This document shows, piece after piece, positions 1 to 6,929 of a DNA stretch of 64,000 nucleotides. The position numbers were made by a program, and so were the translations under genes. The stretch comes from an uncultured Cellvibrionales bacterium (lineage in GTDB: Bacteria; Pseudomonadota; Gammaproteobacteria; Pseudomonadales; Cellvibrionaceae). The notes below the pieces were generated by a model, which worked only from the letters and a program-made list of their open reading frames with translations, did no database searches and was not told the DNA's origin. The stretch lies in NCBI GenBank assembly GCA_913020115.1, contig CAJWBQ010000011.1, forward strand, positions 54,459 through 118,458, written 5' to 3'. Within the stretch, counting starts at the first letter, position 1; the number at the start of each line of letters is the position of its first letter.

Positions 1-72
1 GAATATGTTGCTGAAATGGTTTTAGTTCATGAAGATGGTCGGTTTTTGGTCGATCATGCGATGGTGTTCTAA
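1..72 (+). CDS. C-terminal fragment of an unidentified protein
   Basis: Frame 1 is open from the window edge to a TAA at 70-72 and gives about 23 residues ending in DHAMVF. The peptide has a normal amino-acid composition, but it is too short to assign to a family. It may be the end of a gene that starts outside the window. The 81 bases between it and the HD-domain gene hold no other recognisable gene. Confidence 0.4.
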   Translation, partial: EYVAEMVLVHEDGRFLVDHAMVF

Positions 73-153
73 AAATCCAAATAAGGCGAAGTAATATTAA
101 TAGCTACCTTCATTAACTGTTTTGTAAACTGTTCCTTAGGCCTTCTCTTGGGC

Positions 154-867
154 CTAAAATGGTGTCTTCTCCATCTTTTTCAGAAACCCTAGCTGAATGA
201 GTGACTTCATATAACTTGTCGGTTTTCTGCTGAGTTGTTCGGAAAGAAGTTTGCTCATGCCTTCCTTAAAATTCAATCTTGGATATTCAGATAGAACTTC
301 AGATAATGTCTTTTTGTGTATGTCGCTAATCCACAGAGCAGCTACATCGGCTCCGGCGCCATAATGCAAAAGTGCGATTTCAGGATCTAATTTGTGGGCT
401 ATTCCAACCGAGTTATGGTGAGCAACCATTTCATGGACTAAATCAGCCTTCTCTGAGTTAATTTGATGTTCTATGCAGAATGATCTGGCCGCTTTTGCGC
501 CATCAATCTCAAAGGTTTCACCCTTGTCGAATTCCGGAGTTAGACCAAGGTCATGCATTATTGCGCCAAGAAAAAAAACCTCTTTATCGAAGGGTTGTTT
601 TACCTTGTGTGCCATCGCAATGCCAAAGGCGTAGCTGCGCAGGCAATGATTCACCAAGTGCTCTGGACTGTATTTAATGACCAGGTCTAAGGCTTTTTGG
701 CTATTTTCAGAGTCTGGTATTTGGTATGACTCCTTTGCAACATAGCGAATGTGATCTTTTGAAATAAATCGGCGTGTTTTTTGGTAGGCGTGAGTGATAT
801 CGCTAGATATGAAACTACATATCAAACAGGGTTTTGATGGCGGAAGTTTAGAATTTGTTAATTGCAC
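154..867 (-). CDS. HD-domain phosphohydrolase-like protein
   Basis: A soluble protein of up to 237 residues with an HD-superfamily metal-site pattern: His74 in LVNHCLRSY, the His-Asp pair in IMHDLG (105-106) and a later HEMVAHH segment. The text around the first His resembles the small HD proteins annotated as cyanamide-hydratase-like, which usually begin near the IPDS segment (about residue 50). The first 40 residues look atypical, so the true start may be the TTG at about 825 or another downstream codon. The gene diverges from the TetR gene, which is a candidate regulator. The substrate is unknown. The stop codon lies inside an inverted repeat (TTAGGCC at 136-142, GGCCTAA at 151-157) that could act as a weak terminator. 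Confidence 0.75.
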   Translation of the reverse strand: MQLTNSKLPPSKPCLICSFISSDITHAYQKTRRFISKDHIRYVAKESYQIPDSENSQKALDLVIKYSPEHLVNHCLRSYAFGIAMAHKVKQPFDKEVFFLGAIMHDLGLTPEFDKGETFEIDGAKAARSFCIEHQINSEKADLVHEMVAHHNSVGIAHKLDPEIALLHYGAGADVAALWISDIHKKTLSEVLSEYPRLNFKEGMSKLLSEQLSRKPTSYMKSLIQLGFLKKMEKTPF

Positions 868-886
868 GGGTGCGCCTCTTGATTAT

Positions 887-955
887 GTACTGGTTCGTAT
901 AATAATATATGGCCTAGGCTGGAGAGCTGTCAATTCTTTTTATTCGAAACAGTAC
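887..955. promoter_or_regulatory. Inverted repeat, candidate TetR operator region
   Basis: GTACTGGTTCG at 887-897 and CGAAACAGTAC at 945-955 are inverted copies with one mismatch over 11 bp. They lie between the divergent HD-domain and TetR genes, just upstream of the TetR start at 962. A TATAAT hexamer lies at 899-904 between the arms. Autoregulation by the adjacent TetR protein is an inference from position and symmetry. Confidence 0.35.
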
Positions 956-961
956 AAAATT

Positions 962-1552
962 ATGAAAAAACGCGGACGCCCCCTTAAATACGACCATGAT
1001 GAAGCTCTAGATAAGGCTATTCAGGTATTTTGGTCGAAAGGACTAACGGCCACTTCATTGGATGACTTGGCAGTTGCAATGAACATGAACCGGCCCAGTA
1101 TTTATAATGCCTTTGGCAATAAGATCTCGATCTACCGTAAGGCCTTTGCTCGTTTTGTGAGCCAACTTGGTGAGCAGCTAGACGGCGATTTATTTGGCGA
1201 GCCAGATCTAAATAAGGCGATGAAGCAATTTTACAGTGCTGCTCTGGATACTTATTTTCAAGGCACTACACCGCTTGGTTGCTTTGTGACTTGTACGGCT
1301 ATTGTAGAGGCCGCGACCTGCCCAGAAATAAAGAAAGATTTAGATCTTACCATCAACAAGATCGACACCGTAATTGAGAAGCGTTTATTGGCTGCCCAGC
1401 AAGAAGGTAGCTGGGCAAAAGATGGAGATGCGAAAAATACGGCTAAACTCTTACATGCAACCTTACAGAGTTTGGCGGTGAGGGCCAGAGGCGGGGAATC
1501 TCGTGCCTCGCTAAAGGCAATGTATTCGAGCGCTGTGGATATGGTGTGTTAA
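962..1552 (+). CDS. TetR/AcrR-family transcriptional regulator
   Basis: The product is 196 residues. Residues 1-60 carry a TetR-type helix-turn-helix, starting with the MKKRGRP basic arm and running through DDLAVAMNMNRPSIYNAFGNK. The C-terminal half has the helical character of a TetR ligand and dimer domain. I chose the ATG at 962 because the longer open frame from 794 would add about 56 residues unrelated to TetR proteins and overlap the divergent HD gene. The stop overlaps the GTG that could start the DJ-1/PfpI gene, so the two are likely co-transcribed. The ligand is unknown. Confidence 0.88.
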   Translation: MKKRGRPLKYDHDEALDKAIQVFWSKGLTATSLDDLAVAMNMNRPSIYNAFGNKISIYRKAFARFVSQLGEQLDGDLFGEPDLNKAMKQFYSAALDTYFQGTTPLGCFVTCTAIVEAATCPEIKKDLDLTINKIDTVIEKRLLAAQQEGSWAKDGDAKNTAKLLHATLQSLAVRARGGESRASLKAMYSSAVDMVC

Positions 1553-2187
1553 AGACGGCATTAACCCACAATCAAGGGCCATCAATCACGAGGTGTAGCA
1601 TATTGAATGTAGGAATTTATATTTATGAAAATGCTGAGGTGCTAGATTTTTCTGGCCCCTTTGAGGTGTTTTCCACGGCTAATAGGCTGTGCGGTTCTAA
1701 TCAAGAATTTGATGTCTTCCTAGTGGCTGAGAAAGGCGCGCCAGTGAATGCTAGAGGAGGTTTTAGTGTTAACCCGCACTACGATTTTAGTAATCATCCT
1801 GAAATTGATGTATTGATCGTTGTAGGTGGCATTCATACTAGTGAATTGAATAAAACCAATGTAAAAAAATGGATTGCGATTAATTCAGAAAAGGCGAGAA
1901 CAGTCGCTTCCGTTTGCACCGGCGTTTTTATCCTTGCCGAAGCTGGGCTGCTGTCAGGTCTTAATGTAACAACCCATTGGGAAGATATTCAAGATCTTAG
2001 AAAATCCTATCCTGCTTTATCCGTCATAGAAGGGCAGCGCTGGGTAGATGAAGGAAAATTCATAAGCTCGGGAGGCATTTCGGCGGGTATTGATATGAGC
2101 CTTCACTTGGTGTCAAAGCTGGCAGATTTGGAACTCGCAGAAAAAACGGCGCTACAAATGGAGTTTGAGTGGCGCAAAAATTCGTAG
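1546..2187 (+). CDS. DJ-1/PfpI (ThiJ) family protein
   Basis: A DJ-1/PfpI-fold protein of up to 213 residues. The N-terminal strand VGIYIYENAEVLDFSGPFEV and the nucleophile-elbow segment VASVCTGVFILAEAGLL, which contains the conserved Cys, match the branch related to isonitrile hydratase and the amidase domain of AraC-type GATase regulators. No AraC DNA-binding domain follows, so this is a stand-alone enzyme-like protein. The start is either the GTG at 1546, which overlaps the TetR stop, or the TTG at 1603, which sits about 9 bases after a GAGG and just before the first core strand. The second fits the fold better. The substrate is unknown. Confidence 0.85.
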   Translation: MLKTALTHNQGPSITRCSILNVGIYIYENAEVLDFSGPFEVFSTANRLCGSNQEFDVFLVAEKGAPVNARGGFSVNPHYDFSNHPEIDVLIVVGGIHTSELNKTNVKKWIAINSEKARTVASVCTGVFILAEAGLLSGLNVTTHWEDIQDLRKSYPALSVIEGQRWVDEGKFISSGGISAGIDMSLHLVSKLADLELAEKTALQMEFEWRKNS

Positions 2188-2324
2188 CAAGGTGAGCGGA
2201 AATTGTTCTAAACATTAACGCGATCTACACAGATCGCTCAAGGGGTGCCTAGTAGGTTTGGCTTTAAGGGCTTCGTATGGCTCTACGAGAAGACCTACCG
2301 CCCACATGCATTCAAGATGATCCA

Positions 2325-2352
2325 AGGGCCTCAACTTTCTTAGTAAGGCCCT
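2325..2352. terminator. Weak hairpin between convergent genes
   Basis: AGGGCCT at 2325-2331 pairs with AGGCCCT at 2346-2352 in the short gap between the DJ-1 gene and the convergent FeS/anchor gene. No strong U-tract follows on either strand. A second perfect stem (GCGATCT/AGATCGC, 2220-2237) lies in the same gap. A termination role is plausible but weakly supported. Confidence 0.3.
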
Positions 2353-2372
2353 CTATTTTGGCATAGTGTCTA

Positions 2373-4343
2373 TTAATGGCTGTCGGGTATAACTCCAACT
2401 TGTGGCATGTTTGCCAAACCAATATCGCGGGCGTGCTGCTCAAAACCCTTATTTTTCCAAAAGAATGCACCGGGCATTGTGGTGGGCACAACCAATACGT
2501 AAAACAGAGCTCGACCGATTGTGCTGGAGGCTAGCAGGAGCAATCCACTTAAAACCCAGCCACCTAATGCATAGTTGTTGGTTTCACTACTGATCAGTAA
2601 GGCGCTAGATAAAACAATCGCCGCAGCTAAAAACCCGTTGCGAAGCCAGTATGTGCGACCAAAAGTGGTGGTTTGAATGTAGTGAGAGGCTGCTCCCTCA
2701 TGTTCGCCGGTTTGCATCGCTTTAGCGTGAAAGCTAAGACCGGTGGCTTCGGCGATAGCACCCAGTAAAAATACGGCGCCAAAACACTGCAGGGCCTGTG
2801 AATAATCTGCGCCGGTAAAAGCTAAAGTGGCAAGCACAATGGCGCCTCCCATAAAGGCACCCAGCGATAGCATGTTACCAAAGAAGCTGGTGGCCACTTG
2901 CCAGTGATTCCAGAAGGGTCTGGCCTTTATACGGTAACAGCGGTTCATGTAATACAAACCGATAAGGCCGCAGGGAATGGCGAGAAACCCACAGGCAGTG
3001 GCTAATGAATGGCTCCACTGCGTGTTCACAAGCTCGGTTACTGAAGTGCCAATTAGCCCCTCATACAGGGACTGGAATAAGATATTGTCCGGCAGAGAAA
3101 AAACAATATGAAACCCCAGTAGGGCCATAAACCCGGCCACACCCAAACCTTCACGGGCCACCGGCGAGTGACGCCAGTTGTTAAAACCGCGATAAAAGCG
3201 AATGGGTTTGCCTAAGTGTAGCGTTGACATAAACAGCCCAAAGCCAATCAGTAACAAACTAAAAAGCGCGAGTGGTGCATAGGCAGCACTCTGGCTAAAT
3301 TTTACAAAGTTACTCAGGCCCAATTGTGCGCCAATGAAGGCGATGCCAAAGGCACCCATAGCGGCTTGTGCAGACAAGGTGAAGAGCACTAGGGGGTTTT
3401 CCCGCGAGCTTAAACGCTCTAAATTCCAATACCGCTCTTTGCCCATCTTGTGGTCAACGGTGGGCTTGTAGTTGCCGTGCTCGTCTTTGTGGTATTTCAC
3501 GGGCATGGAGTCTGTACGTTTCATTTCTTCAGGCAAGGTTTTAGTTTGCTGGAAGCGAATATTGGGGTGGGTAATTTCAGGGTCTGGGAATCCTGGGATA
3601 GAGGTTTTTGCCTGCTCGCGATTCTCAGGGATATCTTCAATAACACCAAAATCCAGCGCATTGCCCACACAAGCCGATACACAGGCGGGTTTCAGGTTCA
3701 CCTCAAGGCGGTCAACACACATATTGCACTTCGACACCTGGCCTTCAATTGGGTCCAGCTGAGGCGCGTTGTAGGGGCATACCCAGGTGCAATAACCGCA
3801 GCCAAAGCAGGTGTCTGGATCTTGTAATACGGCGCCATATTCGGCGTGCTTGGTGTAGGCAGCAGTGGGGCAGCCTTTCAAACATACAGGGTCGTCGCAG
3901 TGATTACAGGCCATTGAGATGTTCATGCGCTGATAGTCGGGGAAGCTGCCGCCCTCAACATAACCCACGGAACGGAACGCTAAGTGGGCGGGGTTTTCAT
4001 TTTTTTCGCTGCACGCGGCTTCACAAGCATGACAGCCAATGCAGTTGTCGGCGGTGAAAAAGAAACCGTGTTGCTTGTTGCGGTTTGGGTTGAGGCCAAC
4101 TTCCGGATTGTCGTTGATGTACATTGGTCGATCGGCGGGCAGGCCGCTAAGTTCCACCAAATCAATTTTTTGACCGTAGCGATTTTCTTCTTTTACCTCA
4201 GTTTTAGGCAGATAAGCATAAGCTTGTTCCTCGGTGCGAACTTCCCACAGCGAACTGCCATCGGCCTGGGCAACTTGCGTACCGGCGCCGGAACTCAGTT
4301 CATTTTCGAAGGTGTTTTCTAATTTGGGTCGAACAGTAAACAT
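2373..4343 (-). CDS. Fused DmsB-type 4Fe-4S subunit and DmsC-type membrane anchor
   Basis: A 656-residue electron-transfer subunit. After about 80 polar residues comes a ferredoxin domain with four Cys clusters typical of DmsB/NrfC-type subunits (CIGCHACEAAC, CNHCDDPVCLKGCP, CFGCGYCTWVCP, CNMCVDR...CVSACVG). The C-terminal half (about residue 320 onward) has roughly eight hydrophobic segments like the DmsC quinol-oxidising anchor. DmsB and DmsC are separate proteins in the classical enzyme. It lies directly downstream of the nitrate reductase gene, so it probably feeds electrons from the quinone pool to that enzyme (inference). I chose the ATG at 4343, with GGGA about 8 bases upstream. An ATG at 4382 would overlap the upstream gene. 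Confidence 0.85.
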   Translation of the reverse strand: MFTVRPKLENTFENELSSGAGTQVAQADGSSLWEVRTEEQAYAYLPKTEVKEENRYGQKIDLVELSGLPADRPMYINDNPEVGLNPNRNKQHGFFFTADNCIGCHACEAACSEKNENPAHLAFRSVGYVEGGSFPDYQRMNISMACNHCDDPVCLKGCPTAAYTKHAEYGAVLQDPDTCFGCGYCTWVCPYNAPQLDPIEGQVSKCNMCVDRLEVNLKPACVSACVGNALDFGVIEDIPENREQAKTSIPGFPDPEITHPNIRFQQTKTLPEEMKRTDSMPVKYHKDEHGNYKPTVDHKMGKERYWNLERLSSRENPLVLFTLSAQAAMGAFGIAFIGAQLGLSNFVKFSQSAAYAPLALFSLLLIGFGLFMSTLHLGKPIRFYRGFNNWRHSPVAREGLGVAGFMALLGFHIVFSLPDNILFQSLYEGLIGTSVTELVNTQWSHSLATACGFLAIPCGLIGLYYMNRCYRIKARPFWNHWQVATSFFGNMLSLGAFMGGAIVLATLAFTGADYSQALQCFGAVFLLGAIAEATGLSFHAKAMQTGEHEGAASHYIQTTTFGRTYWLRNGFLAAAIVLSSALLISSETNNYALGGWVLSGLLLLASSTIGRALFYVLVVPTTMPGAFFWKNKGFEQHARDIGLANMPQVGVIPDSH

Positions 4344-4362
4344 AGTGATTCCCAAGTTTATT

Positions 4363-6570
4363 TTAGAACGTTCGGCGTTCAACGTTAAGGCGAGCGGCCT
4401 CGGCTTGATCTACGGTTTCCACGCGCACGGCGCACTGCTTAAAAGCCGGTTGCCGCGAGTGTGGGTCCAACAAACCCAAACTTAGGCGATTGACGCAGTC
4501 GTGATAATGGAATGGAATAAACACCATGTCTCTGGGCACGCGCTGAGTAAGTTGCACCATCACTACGGCGTCCCCCCGTCGCGAGGTTAGGCGCACATAG
4601 CTCTGGTGGCTGATGCCTAAAGCGTCGGCGGCGTCAGGGTTCATTTCCATGTAAGGCGTTGGGCTGAATTTGTTACAGTTGCCGATTTTCCCAGTGCGGG
4701 TACGGGTGTGGAAGTGTTCCACTACACGCCCGCTGTTTAGCCAGAACGGGTATTGTTGGTCTGGGCACTCATTATTGTTTACGAAGCGCACAGGCAGTAA
4801 GTTGGCGCGACCGTCGGCGGTTGGGAAAACCCCGTCGGTGTATAGGCGGGCTTTGCCAATGGCTTTGCGCTCGTCATCGCGCTCAGCGTCACTTTCCCGA
4901 TAGGGCCATTGAATGCCGCGAGCTTTTTCGATGCGATCGTAGCTCATGCCCGATATATCAAGGTTGCGTTTGTCACCCTTAGACAAAAATTTCATTTCCT
5001 CAAACGCGTCTTCGGCTTTTTCGGGGAAAGGTATTACAGCGCCGTTGTCGAAGCGTTTGGCCATCTCGTTAAAAATCCAGAAGTCGGGTTTTGAGTTGGC
5101 AAAAGCAGGCAGTGCATTGCGCACGAGGTTTACACGTCGTTCCGTATTGGTATGGCAGCCTTCTTTTTCCGCCCATACCGACGCGGGGAAATAGACATGA
5201 GAAAACTGGTTGGTTTCCACGTCTTCATAACAGTCTTGTACCACCAAGAATTCCAATTTCTCCATGGCTTTGCGAATGCGTGCGGTGTTTGCCATAGACG
5301 TCATGGGGTTGGTGGCCACTAGCCACAGGCCTTTTATCTCGCCAGTTTCAATGGCTGGGAAAATATCGGTTTCGGTGAGACCACGCTTTTTCGGGAAAAA
5401 TTCTGGATCAATACCCCAGTAGTCTGCGATCTCCTGGCGGTGGTCGGCATTTTCAAGCGCTCGATACCCAGGCAGGCCAGAGCAGGAAGACCACTCTCGG
5501 GTGCCCATGGCATTACACTGGCCGGTGATCGACAGGCTAGTGCCACCTTGAATGCCAATGTTGCCCGTCACTAAGTTTAAGTTGTTAATGTTCACCACGC
5601 CGTCTGAACCGTGAGTACTTTGGTTAATACCCATAGTCCAAATACTCATGGCCGATCCGGCCTTGGCATAAATACGGGCGACCGTGCGAATGCGGTCCTC
5701 ATCGATGCCGCAAATATGCTGTGCCGTGACAGGGTTGTAATCTTTCACCGCTTCGCGAACGGCGTCTATGCCATTGGTATGAGCTTCAATGTAGGCGTCG
5801 TCCTGCAAGCCTTCATCAAAAATTACATACATCATGGCGTTGAGTAAGACTACGTCGGTACCGGGGGTGATGGGCAGGTGAATGTCGGCAAATTGAGCCA
5901 GCATAGTGACTCTTGGATCCACCACGATCATTGGGAAATTGCGTTTTTCGCGCGCTTCTTTTAAACGCCAATAAATAATAGGGTGTTGTTCTGGTAGGTT
6001 GGAGCCAAAGGCCATAAAACATTCGGTGTGCTCGAAATCGCCATAGCAGCCGGGTGGGCCGTCGGCGCCAAAAGAACGCTTATAACCCGACACGGCTGAA
6101 GCCATGCAGAGTGTGGTGTTGCCGTCGTAATTGTTGGTGCCAATACAGCCGCGCACCAATTTTCCTAAAGTATAAAATTCTTCGGTAAGCAGTTGACCCG
6201 TAGACACAACGGCAAACGAATCTTTTCCGTACTTGTTTTGAATGGCCTTTATTTTTTCAGCTGTGCGATCGAGGGCATGGTCCCAAGAGGTATTTTCAAA
6301 GCTATCATGATACTTCTCGCGTATTAGGGGCTCTTTACCTCGGCCAGGGGAGTCAAACAGTTCGTGTTCCAATAAGCCTTTAATACAGAGTTTGCCACGG
6401 TTGACGTCTGCGCCCGCATGGCCGCGGCTGGTGACCACTTTACCCTCTGCGTTCAAGCCCAACTCTATGGAGCAGCCTGTTGAACAGTAGTTGCAGGTGG
6501 AATATTTCCATTCCGCCACTTTCTTTGGAGGGATGGCTATGGGCTTTCTTTTTTTACGTCCAAATAACAT
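4363..6570 (-). CDS. nasA: Assimilatory-type nitrate reductase catalytic subunit (Mo-bisMGD)
   Basis: A 735-residue molybdopterin oxidoreductase. The N-terminus holds a 4Fe-4S binding segment (CNYCSTGCSIEL...GKLCIKG). The Mo-ligand region reads GNTTLCMASAVSGYKRSFG, matching the Cys ligand of NasA/NapA-type nitrate reductases. The C-terminal molybdopterin-dinucleotide domain includes FWLNSGRVVEHFHTRTRTGK. There is no twin-arginine signal, so it is probably cytoplasmic. Divergent nirBD and narK support nitrate assimilation. The ATG at 6570 gives an N-terminus MLFGRKKRK. The open frame continues to 6735, but that extension looks non-coding. The paired DmsC-type anchor is unusual for an assimilatory enzyme. 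Confidence 0.9.
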   Translation of the reverse strand: MLFGRKKRKPIAIPPKKVAEWKYSTCNYCSTGCSIELGLNAEGKVVTSRGHAGADVNRGKLCIKGLLEHELFDSPGRGKEPLIREKYHDSFENTSWDHALDRTAEKIKAIQNKYGKDSFAVVSTGQLLTEEFYTLGKLVRGCIGTNNYDGNTTLCMASAVSGYKRSFGADGPPGCYGDFEHTECFMAFGSNLPEQHPIIYWRLKEAREKRNFPMIVVDPRVTMLAQFADIHLPITPGTDVVLLNAMMYVIFDEGLQDDAYIEAHTNGIDAVREAVKDYNPVTAQHICGIDEDRIRTVARIYAKAGSAMSIWTMGINQSTHGSDGVVNINNLNLVTGNIGIQGGTSLSITGQCNAMGTREWSSCSGLPGYRALENADHRQEIADYWGIDPEFFPKKRGLTETDIFPAIETGEIKGLWLVATNPMTSMANTARIRKAMEKLEFLVVQDCYEDVETNQFSHVYFPASVWAEKEGCHTNTERRVNLVRNALPAFANSKPDFWIFNEMAKRFDNGAVIPFPEKAEDAFEEMKFLSKGDKRNLDISGMSYDRIEKARGIQWPYRESDAERDDERKAIGKARLYTDGVFPTADGRANLLPVRFVNNNECPDQQYPFWLNSGRVVEHFHTRTRTGKIGNCNKFSPTPYMEMNPDAADALGISHQSYVRLTSRRGDAVVMVQLTQRVPRDMVFIPFHYHDCVNRLSLGLLDPHSRQPAFKQCAVRVETVDQAEAARLNVERRTF

Positions 6571-6788
6571 GGCGGTGTCTTCTGCTCGGCTTGTTTGTCG
6601 ATGATTTAGTTTGTCCGCTAGGGGTATTGCAATAATCAAACCAATAGTACGAATAGGCGCAATCGCTTTAAATATAAGGGGCCTTAGGGCTTGGGGCCGT
6701 AATTTCGCTGGCTTTTGAACCATTGTGGCGCGCACCGCTCCATCGCAGTGCGAGAGGGAATTATTGCCGCGCTATTAGTGAGCGTGCC

Positions 6789-6805
6789 TGCACCGAGCTG
6801 GTGCG
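6789..6805. promoter_or_regulatory. NtrC-like enhancer site
   Basis: TGCACC at 6789-6794, five bases, then GGTGCG at 6800-6805. This matches the NtrC dyad TGCACC-N5-GGTGCA at 11 of 12 half-site positions. It is centred about 95 bases upstream of the start predicted from the adjacent sigma-54 promoter, which is a normal enhancer distance. Confidence 0.65.
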
Positions 6806-6866
6806 GAAAGTGCTCAAATTGGCCTATTCCTACAAAAAGAAGCTTTGTTTTCTGGGAATTGATAAT

Positions 6867-6881
6867 TGGCACTGTCTTTGC
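6867..6881 (+). promoter_or_regulatory. Sigma-54 (-24/-12) promoter of nirBD-narK
   Basis: TGGCAC at 6867-6872, a 5-base spacer, then TTGC at 6878-6881. This is an exact match to the RpoN core TGGCAC-N5-TTGC and is also flanked by the preferred T on each side. Transcription would start near 6892, about 38 bases before the nirB ATG. With the NtrC-like site upstream, it points to induction under nitrogen limitation. Confidence 0.85.
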
Positions 6882-6929
6882 TCTCTGGGAACCATTGAAT
6901 TTTGTTTTTAGTGGTGAGGAAGTGGTGAT

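Larger units (their letters stand above)
6571..6929. other. Divergent control region nasA/nirB
   Basis: A 359-base gap between the two divergent halves of the nitrate cluster. It contains one NtrC-like dyad, one sigma-54 promoter facing nirB and, at 6726-6750, a looser GCGCACC/AGTGCG dyad whose spacing does not fit NtrC. I found no sigma-54 promoter facing nasA. Short open frames here give no protein-like sequence. Confidence 0.6.

Noticed and set aside
3450..4322. Three long rightward reading frames opposite the FeS/anchor gene
   Set aside because: They are antisense to a gene with many Cys motifs, lack ribosome sites and give no protein-like pattern.
6726..6750. GCGCACC/AGTGCG as a second NtrC site
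   Set aside because: The spacing between half-sites is about twice that of a real NtrC dyad.
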